A stretch of 64,000 nucleotides of DNA from Burkholderia sp. Bp8992 (GTDB lineage: Bacteria; Pseudomonadota; Gammaproteobacteria; Burkholderiales; Burkholderiaceae). The stretch spans positions 186,001 to 250,000 of the forward strand of contig NZ_QTQI01000001.1 of the NCBI RefSeq assembly GCF_003853705.1, given 5' to 3'. The notes beneath the pieces were generated by a model, which did no database searches, was not told the origin of the DNA, and saw only the letters and a list, made by a program, of their open reading frames with translations. Position numbers and translations under genes: made by a program. Positions 8,279 through 17,530 of this stretch are shown here, piece by piece. Within the stretch, counting starts at the first letter, position 1, and each line of letters opens with the position of its first letter.

Positions 8279-10996
8279 TTACGCTGCGAGCAGCGAGCGC
8301 AGCACGAACGGCAGGATACCGCCGTGCTTGTAGTAGTCGACTTCGATCGGCGTATCGATGCGCAGCAGTACCGGCACGCGCTGCGTTTCGCCGTTCTTGC
8401 GGTTGATCACGAGCGTGACGTCCTGCTGCGGCTTGAAGTCGTCGCCGAGGCCTTCGATGTCGTACGTTTCTTCACCGGTGATGCCGAGCGACTGGACGCT
8501 GTCCGCACCCTTGAACTGCAGCGGCAGCACGCCCATGCCGACCAGGTTCGAGCGGTGGATCCGCTCGAAGCTGCGTGCGATCACGGCCTTCACGCCGAGC
8601 AGTTGCGTGCCCTTCGCGGCCCAGTCGCGCGACGAGCCCGTGCCGTATTCTTCGCCCGCGAACACGACGGTCGGCGTATCGGCTGCGACGTACTGCATCG
8701 CCGCGTCGTAGATCGACTGCTGTTCGCCGCTCGGCTGGTGGATCGTCAGGCCGCCTTCGACACGCGTGCCGTCTGCCTTCGCCGGGATCATCAGGTTCTT
8801 GATCCGGACGTTCGCGAACGTGCCGCGCATCATCACGTCGTGGTTGCCGCGGCGCGAGCCGTAGCTGTTGAAATCGGCCTTCTGCACGCCGTTTTCCTTC
8901 AGCCACTTGCCTGCCGGCGAGTCTTCCTTGATCGAGCCTGCCGGGCTGATGTGGTCGGTCGTGACCGAGTCGCCGAAGATGCCCAGCGCACGCGCGCCCT
9001 TGACCGTCGGGATCGATGCGGCCGGTTCCATCGAGAAGTCGTTGCCGAAGAACGGCGGCTCGGCGATGTAGGTCGACTTCGGCCAGTCGTAGACCTGGCC
9101 CGATTCGCCCTCGATCTTGCTCCAGAGGTCGCCCTTCTTGGTCAGCTTCGAGTAGTTGTCCTCGAACTTCTTCGGATCGAGCGCGAACTTGAGCAGCGCG
9201 TGGATTTCTTCGCTCGTCGGCCAGATGTCGCCGAGGTAGATGTCGCGGCCGCCCTTGCCCTTGCCGACCGGCTCGGTCATCAGGTCGCGCGTGATGTTGC
9301 CGGCGATTGCGTACGCGACGACCAGCGGCGGCGACGCGAGGAAGTTCGCGCGGATGTTCGGGTGGATACGCGCTTCGAAGTTACGGTTGCCGGACAGCAC
9401 GGCTGCCGCGACGATGTCGTTCTTCGTGATCGCTTCGTTCAGTTCCGGCGTGAGGTCGCCCGCGTTGCCGATACAGGTCGTGCAGCCATACGCCGCGACT
9501 TCGAAGCCGAGCTTCGACAGGTAGGGCAGCAGGCCCGTCTTCGTCAGGTACTCGGTGACGATGCGCGATCCAGGCGCGAGCGAGGTCTTGATCTTCGGAT
9601 CGACCGTGAGGCCGGCCTCGACCGCCTTCTTCGCGAGCAGGCCGGCGGCCAGCAGCACGCTCGGGTTCGACGTGTTCGTGCACGACGTGATCGCGGCGAT
9701 CAGGATGTCGCCGTTCTTCACGTCGACGCCGTTGCTCGTCGTGTACTGCGTGCCCAGGTCGTCTGCCTTTTTCGCGAAGCCGTTTTCCGCGACCGGCTTC
9801 GAGAACAGGTCGGTGAACGTCGACTTGACGTTGCCGATCTCGATGCGGTCCTGCGGGCGCTTCGGGCCGGCGAGCGACGGGGCGACCGTCGTCAGATCCA
9901 GCGTCACGACCTTCGTGTAGTCGATGTCGCCGGCCTTCGGGATGCCGAACAGCTTCTGCGCCTTGAAGTAGTTTTCGAACGCGGCGATTTCCGCCTTCGT
10001 GCGGCCCGTGCCTTCGAAGTAGTCGATCGTCTTTTCGTCGACCGGGAAGAAGCCCATCGTCGCGCCGTATTCCGGCGCCATGTTGCCGATCGTCGCGCGA
10101 TCCGGCAGCGACAGCGACTTCGTGCCTTCGCCGAAGAATTCGACGAACTTGCCGACGACCTTCTCCTTGCGCAGCATTTCGGTGATGGTCAGCACCAGGT
10201 CGGTGGCCGTCACGCCTTCGCGCAGCTTGCCCTTCAGCTCGACGCCGACGACGTCCGGCGTCAGGAAGTACACCGGCTGGCCGAGCATGCCGGCTTCCGC
10301 CTCGATGCCGCCCACGCCCCAGCCGACCACGCCGATGCCGTTGATCATCGTCGTGTGGCTGTCCGTGCCGACGAGGGTGTCCGGGTAGTACACGGTGTCG
10401 CCGCCGTCCACCTTCTTGTGGACGCCGCGCGCGAGGTATTCGAGGTTCACCTGGTGGACGATGCCCACGCCCGGCGGCACGACCTTGAACGTGTCGAATG
10501 CCTGCATGCCCCACTTCATGAACTGGTAGCGCTCGTTGTTGCGCTGGAATTCCAGCTTCATGTTCAGGTCGAGCGCGTCCTTCTGGCGGAAGTAGTCGAT
10601 CTGGACCGAGTGGTCGACGACGAGATCGACCGGGACCAGCGGCTCGATCTTCTTCGGGTTCTTGCCCGTGCGCTCGGCGACGCCGCGCATGGCCGCGATG
10701 TCGGCGAGCAGCGGCACGCCCGTGAAGTCCTGCAGCACGACGCGCGACACGACGAACGGAATCTCGTCGACACGCTTCGCGGTCGGCTTCCAGTTCGCGA
10801 GCTGCTCGATGTGCTCTTCGGTGATTTTCTTGCCGTCGTAGTTGCGCAGCACGGACTCGAGCACGATACGGATCGACACCGGCAGGCGTTCGATCTTCGT
10901 CTTCAGTTCCTTGCCGAGTTGCGGCAGCGAGTAGAACTTGCCTTTGCCGGAACCGCTGTCGAATTCCTTGAGGGTCTTGTGGAGATTGTGGGCCAT
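8279..10996 (-). CDS. acnA: Aconitate hydratase A
   Basis: A 905-residue monomeric aconitase of the AcnA/IRP type, interconverting citrate and isocitrate in the TCA cycle. The [4Fe-4S] ligands are Cys439 (TSCTNTSNP), Cys505 and Cys508 (GCTTCIGN), within a few residues of the E. coli AcnA numbering. The C-terminal swivel domain includes [16 protein letters not shown] and the Arg-rich [11 protein letters not shown] segment. The ATG at 10996 has AGGAAAA 7 bases upstream; a longer reading from 11029 has no ribosome site. It is the last gene of a minus-strand run with prpD 52 bases upstream, and a terminator follows. Confidence 0.96.
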   Translation of the reverse strand: MAHNLHKTLKEFDSGSGKGKFYSLPQLGKELKTKIERLPVSIRIVLESVLRNYDGKKITEEHIEQLANWKPTAKRVDEIPFVVSRVVLQDFTGVPLLADIAAMRGVAERTGKNPKKIEPLVPVDLVVDHSVQIDYFRQKDALDLNMKLEFQRNNERYQFMKWGMQAFDTFKVVPPGVGIVHQVNLEYLARGVHKKVDGGDTVYYPDTLVGTDSHTTMINGIGVVGWGVGGIEAEAGMLGQPVYFLTPDVVGVELKGKLREGVTATDLVLTITEMLRKEKVVGKFVEFFGEGTKSLSLPDRATIGNMAPEYGATMGFFPVDEKTIDYFEGTGRTKAEIAAFENYFKAQKLFGIPKAGDIDYTKVVTLDLTTVAPSLAGPKRPQDRIEIGNVKSTFTDLFSKPVAENGFAKKADDLGTQYTTSNGVDVKNGDILIAAITSCTNTSNPSVLLAAGLLAKKAVEAGLTVDPKIKTSLAPGSRIVTEYLTKTGLLPYLSKLGFEVAAYGCTTCIGNAGDLTPELNEAITKNDIVAAAVLSGNRNFEARIHPNIRANFLASPPLVVAYAIAGNITRDLMTEPVGKGKGGRDIYLGDIWPTSEEIHALLKFALDPKKFEDNYSKLTKKGDLWSKIEGESGQVYDWPKSTYIAEPPFFGNDFSMEPAASIPTVKGARALGIFGDSVTTDHISPAGSIKEDSPAGKWLKENGVQKADFNSYGSRRGNHDVMMRGTFANVRIKNLMIPAKADGTRVEGGLTIHQPSGEQQSIYDAAMQYVAADTPTVVFAGEEYGTGSSRDWAAKGTQLLGVKAVIARSFERIHRSNLVGMGVLPLQFKGADSVQSLGITGEETYDIEGLGDDFKPQQDVTLVINRKNGETQRVPVLLRIDTPIEVDYYKHGGILPFVLRSLLAA

Positions 10997-11048
10997 GGTG
11001 ATTTTCCTGGGTTTAAGGCTAGGAAACAAAGAGTCCTGTATCTGACGG

Positions 11049-12500
11049 CTATATCACATACAAGTCGACGTACTCATCGACCGGCATCGCTTCGAGCTTT
11101 GCCTGGTCCAGCGACACGTCGAGAATCGCTTGTTGCTGCTTTGCCGGGAAGCGGCGCGCGAGGTTGGTCCGGAACTTGTCGACCAGGAGCGGGATGCCGT
11201 CGGTGCGGCGCCGCCGATGGCCGAGCGGGTATTCGACCGCCACTTCGGCAAGCTTCGAGCCGTCCGTGAACTCGATCGTCAGCGCATTCGCGATCGATCG
11301 CTTGTCCGGATCGTGATAATCCTTCGTGAACTGCGGATCCTCGACGCAGACGGTCTTCGCGCGCAGCGCGTCGATGCGGGGATCGGCGGCGGCCGAGTCT
11401 TCATAGTCGGCCGCGGTCAGCCGGCCGAACAGCAGCGGCACGGCGACCATGTACTGGATGCAGTGGTCGCGGTCGGCCGGATTGGCGAGCGGGCCCTGCT
11501 TGTCGATGATGCGGATCGCGGCCGCATGCGTGCGGATCGTGATCTTGCCGATGTCGTCGGTCGTGCGGCCCGCGGCGGCGAGTTGCGCGTGCAGCTGCAG
11601 CGCGGCCTCGGCGGCCGTCTGCGCATGGAATTCGGCGGGAAAGGCGATCTTGAACAGCACGTTTTCCATCACGTACGTGCCGTACGGGCGCTGGAAGCGG
11701 AACGGCTTGCCGTCGAACAGCACGTCGTAGAAGCCCCAGGTCTTCGCGGTGAGCGCCGACGGGTAGCCCATTTCGCCCGTTCTCGCGATCAGCGCGAGGC
11801 GCACCGCGCGGGACGTGGCGTCGCCGGCCGCCCACGACTTGCGCGAACCGGTGTTCGGCGCGTGGCGGTAGGTGCGCAGCGCGTGGCCGTCGACGAACGC
11901 GTTGGATACCGCGTTGATCAGCTCGTCGCGCGTGAGCCCGAGCAGCCGGCCGACGACGGCGGTCGACGCGACCTTCACGAGCAGCACGTGGTCGAGCCCG
12001 ACCGCGTTGAACGAATTCTCGAGTGCGAGACAGCCCTGGATTTCGTGGGCCTGGATCATCGCGACGAGTACGTCGCGCATCAGGAGCGGCTTCCGGCCGG
12101 CCGCGCGGGCCGTGCGGGAAAGCCAGTCGGCCGTCGCCAGGATCCCGCCGAGGTTGTCGGACGGATGACCCCATTCGGCGGCGAGCCAGGTGTCGTTGAA
12201 GTCCAGCCAGCGGATCATCGCGCCGATGCCGAACGCGGCCTGGACGGGATCGAGCTGGAAGGACGTGCCGGGCACCTTCGCGCCGTTCGGCACGATCGTG
12301 CCGGGCACGACGGGGCCGAGCAGCTTGGTGCAGGCAGGGTAGGACAGCGCCTCGAGTCCGCATCCGAGCGTGTCGATCAGGCAATGACGCGCCGTCTCCA
12401 GCGCGAGCGCGCTGTCGATGCCGGTGTTCAGCACGTAGTCGACGATATCGACGAGTACCGTATCCGGAGCAGGGCGGACGTTGGAGACCGGGGCGGACAT
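11049..12500 (-). CDS. prpD: 2-methylcitrate dehydratase (MmgE/PrpD family)
   Basis: A 483-residue PrpD-like protein that dehydrates 2-methylcitrate to 2-methyl-cis-aconitate in propionate catabolism, with some activity on citrate. Family hallmarks are [16 protein letters not shown] near the N terminus, [25 protein letters not shown], and the C-terminal lid region. It lies directly before acnA, whose product could rehydrate the intermediate, so the pair can complete citrate/methylcitrate isomerisation. The companion genes prpB and prpC are not in this window. A clear ribosome site is lacking before the ATG. Confidence 0.9.
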   Translation of the reverse strand: MSAPVSNVRPAPDTVLVDIVDYVLNTGIDSALALETARHCLIDTLGCGLEALSYPACTKLLGPVVPGTIVPNGAKVPGTSFQLDPVQAAFGIGAMIRWLDFNDTWLAAEWGHPSDNLGGILATADWLSRTARAAGRKPLLMRDVLVAMIQAHEIQGCLALENSFNAVGLDHVLLVKVASTAVVGRLLGLTRDELINAVSNAFVDGHALRTYRHAPNTGSRKSWAAGDATSRAVRLALIARTGEMGYPSALTAKTWGFYDVLFDGKPFRFQRPYGTYVMENVLFKIAFPAEFHAQTAAEAALQLHAQLAAAGRTTDDIGKITIRTHAAAIRIIDKQGPLANPADRDHCIQYMVAVPLLFGRLTAADYEDSAAADPRIDALRAKTVCVEDPQFTKDYHDPDKRSIANALTIEFTDGSKLAEVAVEYPLGHRRRRTDGIPLLVDKFRTNLARRFPAKQQQAILDVSLDQAKLEAMPVDEYVDLYVI

Positions 12501-12522
12501 CGAGGGGCCGAGGGGAACGCGC

Positions 12523-13038
12523 TTAGTTCGTTGCCGGCTTCAGCTCGTTCGATTGCGTCGGCGCCGCCGAGCCTTGTGCCATTTCCGGCGTCACGCATTC
12601 GTCCGCGAGGCGTTCGCCGCCGTTTGCGTCCGAGAACAGCATCGCCTTGGTCGGGATCACGACCAGCTTGAAGCCTGCTGCCGGATCGTAGAACGTGTCG
12701 GCGCCCGTCGTCGTGGCTTGACGCGGCAGCTTGTAGTTCTTCTTCGCCCAGTGAACCGTGACGACCTGGTCGCGCTTCATGTCGCCGGCGAGGTCGAACG
12801 ACAGGCCTTCCTTACAGGCCCACTTGACCGCGCCGTCCGGTACCGGATCGACCTTGGCTGCGGCACGCGCCTGCGCCTTCTTGCTGCGCGGGATGATGCG
12901 CTTGGCCGGTGCCGGGCGCTTGGCCGTTGCCTTCTTCGCGGTCGTCGTGGCCGTACCCTGGGCAAACGCGCTCGGAGCCGACACCAGCATCGTGGCGGAC
13001 AAGGCGCCGATGGCGGTAGCGATCAGGAGTTTCTTCAT
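12523..13038 (-). CDS. Secreted protein with MliC-like (lysozyme-inhibitor-like) domain
   Basis: A 171-residue exported protein. A signal peptide covers residues 1-27 (ending AFA-Q). A Lys/Ala/Pro-rich linker follows (~28-65), then a ~75-residue domain with two cysteines (WACKEGL and ADECV). The order Cys-x-x-G, V-x-W, Y-x-L, SG/TG-x-x-x-Y and a late Ala-x-Leu recalls MliC/PliC periplasmic lysozyme inhibitors, but the similarity is weak and by eye. AAAGG precedes the ATG. It is 22 bases upstream of prpD and may share its transcript, although no metabolic link is evident. Confidence 0.7.
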   Translation of the reverse strand: MKKLLIATAIGALSATMLVSAPSAFAQGTATTTAKKATAKRPAPAKRIIPRSKKAQARAAAKVDPVPDGAVKWACKEGLSFDLAGDMKRDQVVTVHWAKKNYKLPRQATTTGADTFYDPAAGFKLVVIPTKAMLFSDANGGERLADECVTPEMAQGSAAPTQSNELKPATN

Positions 13039-13201
13039 GGAGTCAGAACCTTTCGATAATCAGTTGACAAGGGCCGGCAATCGAAACTGCCGGCCGGTTT
13101 GAAACTGCACGCGCCCCGAAAGCGCGCAGCGGCCGCTATTTTCACCTATTTGGCCGCGCGCATATCAGGTTTTCGGGCTCCGTTACGTTTTTTGTCGTTT
13201 C

Positions 13202-13222
13202 GCAAACCTCTGTCCGGTTTGC
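13202..13222. repeat. Perfect 7-bp inverted repeat upstream of the MliC-like gene
   Basis: GCAAACC (13202-13208) and GGTTTGC (13216-13222) flank 7 bases, in the 239-base gap between the CitE-like gene and the MliC-like gene. No T-run is adjacent; it may be an operator or a stabilising hairpin. Confidence 0.35.
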
Positions 13223-13277
13223 GCATCGGCGAATGCATGAGATTCGTGTATCCGGCGTAGCGGCCGGCGGCGCACAC

Positions 13278-14285
13278 TTACGGCGCGGCGCCCGCGGCGG
13301 TCGGGCCGAACAGCGGCGCGGCCTCGGCCGGTACGGGCTGGCCGGTGGCGCGCGCACGGCGCAATACCGACCAGTAATAGCGATAACTCGCGCGATCGTG
13401 CAGCGTATCACCGTGGCGCGTCGGGCCCCAGTCGGCGGCCTGCGCGGCGAGCAGGATCTCGGCGGCCAGCGCGACCTCGTCGGTGCGCGGCGCGAACGCG
13501 TCGACGATCGGGCGGATCTGCGCGGGATGGATGCTCCACATCCGCGTGAACGCGAATTCGTCGCGCGCGCGGCGCGCGTCGCCGGCCACGACGCTCATGT
13601 CGCGCACTTCGGTCGTCACGTTGTGCGACGGCGTCTTGCCGTGCGCGTGGCAGGCCGCGGCGATTTCGAGCTTCGCGCGGCGCACGAGCGGATGGTCGAA
13701 CTGGCCGGGCGAGCGCATCGCGGAATCGGGAATTGCACCATGGTGCGCGGAGACGAAATCCATCAGCCCGAAGCTCAGCGTGCCGACCGTCGGCAGCGCG
13801 GCCAGCGCGGCCGCCTGCGCCAGCGCGCCGTGTGTCTCGACCAGCACGTCGACCGGAATCGGCTGCGCGATGCCGAGCTCGCGGCGCGTGCCTTCGATGA
13901 ACGCGGTCATTTCGGCGGCGTCGGCCGCGCTGGCGATCTTCGGGAGCGTGATGTAGGCCGGTGCACGCGCGGCGCGCAGCACGATGCGGACGTCGTCGCG
14001 CCAGTGCGGGTGGGAAAAGTCGTGGATCCGGACGCCGACGCGGCCGAAGCGGTTCTCGTCGCTGCCGAGCAGGTCGGCGACGAGGGCCGCATGCGCGGCT
14101 TCCTGGCCGACGGCGGCGCCGTCCTCGCAGTCGAACGTGATGTCGAACACGGGGCCCAGCTCGGCCTGCAGCGCGAGCGACTTGCGCATCAGCTTTTCGC
14201 TGCCCGCGTAATGATCGCAGCAGGGCAGGATCGCGGGCGGGGACGCCCCGTCGTACAGCACTTGTGCAGGAGTGAGCGCGGCCAT
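13278..14285 (-). CDS. HpcH/HpaI aldolase/citrate lyase family protein (CitE-like)
   Basis: A 335-residue TIM-barrel protein of the CitE-like CoA-ester lyase family (malyl-, citramalyl- or beta-methylmalyl-CoA lyases). The metal-binding acidic motif is FDCEDGAAVG, and the substrate-binding stretch LVETHGALAQ plus SFGLMDFVSAHHG are conserved features. Stand-alone CitE-like proteins split or cleave acyl-CoA esters rather than act in the citrate lyase complex, since citD/citF are absent here. Its position between mdh and the prpD-acnA group suggests work on TCA or propionate-side intermediates. The exact substrate is unknown. Confidence 0.82.
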   Translation of the reverse strand: MAALTPAQVLYDGASPPAILPCCDHYAGSEKLMRKSLALQAELGPVFDITFDCEDGAAVGQEAAHAALVADLLGSDENRFGRVGVRIHDFSHPHWRDDVRIVLRAARAPAYITLPKIASAADAAEMTAFIEGTRRELGIAQPIPVDVLVETHGALAQAAALAALPTVGTLSFGLMDFVSAHHGAIPDSAMRSPGQFDHPLVRRAKLEIAAACHAHGKTPSHNVTTEVRDMSVVAGDARRARDEFAFTRMWSIHPAQIRPIVDAFAPRTDEVALAAEILLAAQAADWGPTRHGDTLHDRASYRYYWSVLRRARATGQPVPAEAAPLFGPTAAGAAP

Positions 14286-14468
14286 CTCTTCGACGTCAGG
14301 GGAGCGTGCAACGTGGAGAAAATCGGATTCGGGCAGGTTCTGGGCCCGTGCGCGGCGGCGCGGGGCGGCAAAACATGCGCGGATCGGATCGTTCGGCAGG
14401 GCCGGCGGGTGGCCGGCCCGGACCGAAACCGGGTGGCCCGAGGGCCGCCCGGCAAAGGCGCGTGATAC

Positions 14469-15455
14469 TCAGTTCTTCAGCAGGTGGGCGACGCCATCGC
14501 GCTCTTCGAGCAGCTCGGCCAGCGTGCCGTCCATCTTCTCGCGCGAGAACGCGTCGATTTCCAGGCCTTCGACGCGCTTGTACTCGCCGTTTTCGCAGGT
14601 GACCGGCACGCCGTAGATGATGTCTTCGGGGATGCCGTACGAGCCGTCCGACGGGATGCCCATCGTGACCCACTTGCCGTTCGTGCCGAGCACCCAGTCA
14701 CGGACGTGGTCGATCGCCGCGTTGGCTGCCGACGCTGCCGACGACAGGCCGCGCGCTTCGATGATCGCCGCGCCGCGCTTGCCGACGGTCGGGATGAACG
14801 TGTCGCGGTTCCACACGTCGTCGTTGATCAGCTTCAGCAGCGATTCGCCTTCGGCGGTCGCGAAGCGGAAATCCGGGTACATCGTCGGCGAGTGGTTGCC
14901 CCACACGGCGAGCTTCTCGATCGACGCGACCGGCTTGCCCGACTTGGCGGCGAGCTGCGACAGCGCGCGATTGTGGTCGAGGCGCAGCATCGCCGTGAAG
15001 TTCTTCTTCGGCAGATCCGGTGCCGACTTCATCGCGATGTATGCGTTCGTGTTCGCCGGGTTGCCGACGACCAGCACCTTGACGTCGCGGCTCGCGACTT
15101 CGTTCAGCGCAGCGCCCTGGACCGTGAAGATTTCGGCGTTGGCCGACAGCAGGTCCTTGCGTTCCATGCCCTTCGAGCGCGGACGTGCACCGACCAGCAG
15201 CGCGACGTCTGCATCCTTGAATGCAACCTTCGGATCGTCGGTGATCACGACGCCCGCGAGCAGCGGGAACGCGCAATCGTCGAGTTCCATCACGACGCCC
15301 TTGACGGCGCCTTGGGCTTGCGGGAGGTCGAGCAGTTGCAGGATGACCGGCTGATCCTTGCCGAGCAGGTCGCCGTTCGCGATGCGGAACAGCAGGGAGT
15401 AAGCGATTTGACCTGCGGCGCCGGTGACGGCAACGCGCTTTGCGGGCTTAGCCAT
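14469..15455 (-). CDS. mdh: Malate dehydrogenase (NAD)
   Basis: A 328-residue malate dehydrogenase of the cytosolic-like (MDH group 2) type common in beta-proteobacteria; oxidises malate to oxaloacetate with NAD. The dinucleotide motif is [12 protein letters not shown] (residues 10-21). The substrate loop [15 protein letters not shown] carries the three arginines, and the catalytic pair is Asp160 (LDHNRA) and His188 ([11 protein letters not shown]). Its promoter is readable ~185 bases upstream, next to a GntR-type palindrome shared with the divergent regulator gene. Confidence 0.97.
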
Positions 15456-15639
15456 TGAAAATCTCCAGGACGGGTGAAGCGTTGGACGCTAGCGAAAACG
15501 CCATTCTATGCGCGTTGTGCGTAGCGTTGCATTGAAGCAGGGCGGAGGACTCGCGATGGCAGACGCGGTGAACCTGGAGACGGCCGTGGCACGTAGCCGG
15601 GGACGCGCTGTTGCACCCGCGAACCCTTGCTCGACCGGG

Positions 15640-15668
15640 AGTGTAGGAGCCGTCACGCGCAAAGTCAA
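15640..15668 (-). promoter_or_regulatory. mdh promoter
   Basis: On the minus strand TTGACT (plus-strand 15668-15663), a 17-base spacer and TACACT (15645-15640) make a good sigma-70 promoter pointing at mdh. The -35 box lies 11 bases from the gntR palindrome, so a regulator bound there would sit just upstream of the polymerase. Confidence 0.6.
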
Positions 15669-15679
15669 ACGGTATCATA

Positions 15680-15695
15680 TGTCTTATATAAGACA
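15680..15695. promoter_or_regulatory. Perfect 16-bp palindrome, likely GntR operator
   Basis: TGTCTTATATAAGACA is its own reverse complement. It lies 48 bases before the gntR ATG and just upstream of the mdh -35 box, in a short AT-rich patch. TATCAT at 15673-15678 or TATAAG inside it could serve as the gntR -10 box, which would make the site autoregulatory. No second copy was seen upstream of sdhC or gltA. Confidence 0.65.
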
Positions 15696-15743
15696 GATGT
15701 TTTGCGGAAATTGAGTGGACGAAAAAGTGCGGTTTGTGATGAA

Positions 15744-16568
15744 ATGCGCGCCATGACATCGAACCAGGCGAATACCGCGAATCAGACCGGCGCAGGCAGC
15801 CCAGGGCAGCCGGGCGCGGGCGATCCCGCACCTTCGCCTGCAGCGCCGCCGTCGCCGACGTTCAGTCCGTTATACCAGCAGATTAAGTCATTGATCACGC
15901 AAAGTCTCGAAACCGGTGAATGGAAGCCGGGCGAGATCATCCCGAGCGAAGTGGAGCTCGCGGCCCGCTACAAGGTCAGCCAGGGCACCGTGCGCAAGGC
16001 GATCGACGAGCTGGCCGCCGAAAACCTCGTGGTCCGGCGCCAGGGCAAGGGCACTTTTGTTGCAACGCACAATGAAGACCGCGCGCAGTTCCGCTTCCTG
16101 CGCCTGCTGGCCGACGACGGGGCCGAACACCCGCACGTGAGCCGCCTGCTCGAATGCCGCCGCCTGCGTGCGCCGGCCGAGATTGCGCGGCAGCTCGACC
16201 TGAAGCCGGCCGATCCGGTCGTCCAGGTGCGCCGCCTGCTGGAGTTCGAGAACGAAGTGACGGTGCTCGACGAGATCTGGCTGCCGGGCGCGATGTTCCG
16301 CGGGCTCACGTTCGAGCGGCTGAGCGAGTACAAGGGGCCGCTCTACGCGATGTTCGAGACGGAGTTCGGCACGCGGATGATCCGCGCGACGGAGAAGATC
16401 CGCGCAGTCGCGGCCGAGCCGTCGGTGGCCGACCTGCTGCATGTCCCGGCGGGTTTTCCTTTGCTGTCGGTCGAGCGCGTGTCCTATACATACGGAGACC
16501 GACCGGTGGAGGTGCGTCGCGGCTGGTATGTCACAACCGGGTACTACTATCAGAATGACTTGAGTTGA
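15744..16568 (+). CDS. GntR-family (HutC subgroup) transcriptional regulator
   Basis: A 274-residue regulator. A Pro/Ala/Gly-rich N-terminal tail (~1-40) is followed by a winged helix (~45-115: PLYQQIKSLITQSL, IIPSEVELAARYKVSQGTVRKAIDEL) and a UTRA ligand-binding domain (~125-265), which defines the HutC subgroup. It lies between mdh and sdhCDAB, so it probably senses a TCA-related metabolite and controls one or both. The palindrome 48 bases upstream is the obvious binding site. ATGs at 15744 and 15753 are both possible; neither has a strong ribosome site. Confidence 0.9.
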   Translation: MRAMTSNQANTANQTGAGSPGQPGAGDPAPSPAAPPSPTFSPLYQQIKSLITQSLETGEWKPGEIIPSEVELAARYKVSQGTVRKAIDELAAENLVVRRQGKGTFVATHNEDRAQFRFLRLLADDGAEHPHVSRLLECRRLRAPAEIARQLDLKPADPVVQVRRLLEFENEVTVLDEIWLPGAMFRGLTFERLSEYKGPLYAMFETEFGTRMIRATEKIRAVAAEPSVADLLHVPAGFPLLSVERVSYTYGDRPVEVRRGWYVTTGYYYQNDLS

Positions 16569-16589
16569 CGGTGTATCGGCTCAAGCCGA

Positions 16590-16626
16590 GTGCTTCGCGA
16601 TCCCCATGCTCGCGAAGCACGTTTCG
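16590..16626 (+). terminator. Terminator after gntR
   Basis: Eleven-base perfect stem GTGCTTCGCGA/TCGCGAAGCAC with a 9-base loop, followed by GTTTCG. It separates gntR from the sdh operon, implying that sdhC has its own promoter in the ~110 AT-richer bases that follow. Confidence 0.55.
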
Positions 16627-16737
16627 GGCCGCCTTTGTTCTTGTTCGCGCAACTATCCAGAGCAGACTTTCGCTGCAGCGCGATATAAAAAGGCGCTAAA
16701 ATCGCGGATTAGTGTGACAACATAGTAGGGGTCTAGC

Positions 16738-17154
16738 ATGACTGATGCAGTAAGAAAGCCGAGGCCGGAATACCGGAACATCGGACTCGCCGATATCACG
16801 ATGAAATATCGCATGCCGCTGGCAGCGACTTTGTCGATCCTCCATCGAGTCAGCGGCGCGCTGCTGTTCTTGTTCCTGCCGTTCCTGCTGTTCCTCTTCG
16901 ACCAGAGTCTCACCTCCGAGATCAGTTTCGAAGTCTTCAAGGCTTTCCTCTCCAACATCATCGTCAAGCTGATCGTCCTCGCACTGTCGTGGGCCTTCTT
17001 CCACCATTTCTGCGCCGGCATTCGCCACCTGCTGATGGACGTCAACCACGACGCCGTCACGAAGGAAGGCGGCAAGCGGACGGCAGTCGTCGTCTTTGTC
17101 GTCTCGATCGCGCTGACGATCGCCATGGCACTCAAACTGTTCGGAGCATTCTAA
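16738..17154 (+). CDS. sdhC: Succinate dehydrogenase cytochrome b556 subunit
   Basis: A 138-residue membrane anchor with three helices (~29-54, 68-92, 112-135). His90 in HHFCAGIRHLLMD matches the haem-ligand histidine of E. coli SdhC, and SILHRVSG is the quinone-site stretch. It holds haem b with SdhD and passes electrons to ubiquinone in complex II. It is the first gene of sdhCDAB, four bases before sdhD. Confidence 0.96.
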   Translation: MTDAVRKPRPEYRNIGLADITMKYRMPLAATLSILHRVSGALLFLFLPFLLFLFDQSLTSEISFEVFKAFLSNIIVKLIVLALSWAFFHHFCAGIRHLLMDVNHDAVTKEGGKRTAVVVFVVSIALTIAMALKLFGAF

Positions 17155-17158
17155 GAAA

Positions 17159-17527
17159 ATGGCAGCCAATAACCGAATCGGCTCGAAGCGCCTCGTCGTC
17201 GGCGCTCACTACGGCCTGCGCGACTGGCTCGCGCAGCGCATCACCGCCACGATCATGGCGGTCTACACGGTCATTCTGCTCGTCCTGTTCTTCGGCGCGC
17301 ACGATTTCTCGTACGAAGGCTGGGCATCGATCTTCGCCGCGCAATGGATGAAGCTCGCGACCTTCGTGATGCTGCTCTCCCTCTTCTACCACGCATGGGT
17401 CGGCGTGCGCGACATCTGGATGGACTACGTGAAGCCCGTCGGTGTGCGCCTGCTGCTGCAATCGCTGACCATCGTCTGGCTGCTCGCATGTGCGGGCTAC
17501 GCCGCGCAGATTCTCTGGAGAGTGTAA
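17159..17527 (+). CDS. sdhD: Succinate dehydrogenase hydrophobic membrane anchor subunit
   Basis: A 122-residue, three-helix anchor of complex II. The HAWVGVRDIWMDYV segment matches the SdhD haem/quinone motif (E. coli HAWIG..DYV), including the Asp-Tyr pair at the ubiquinone site. The stop is three bases from the sdhA ATG, so the subunits are translationally coupled. Confidence 0.95.
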   Translation: MAANNRIGSKRLVVGAHYGLRDWLAQRITATIMAVYTVILLVLFFGAHDFSYEGWASIFAAQWMKLATFVMLLSLFYHAWVGVRDIWMDYVKPVGVRLLLQSLTIVWLLACAGYAAQILWRV

Positions 17528-17530
17528 AGA

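Noticed and set aside
8120-11269. 1049-codon open frame opposite acnA
   Set aside because: It is the Arg/Asp/Val-rich antisense shadow typical of GC-rich genes; the aconitase on the other strand has full catalytic motifs.
13202-13222. Inverted repeat considered as a terminator
   Set aside because: No T-run on either strand after the stem, so it is kept only as a repeat.
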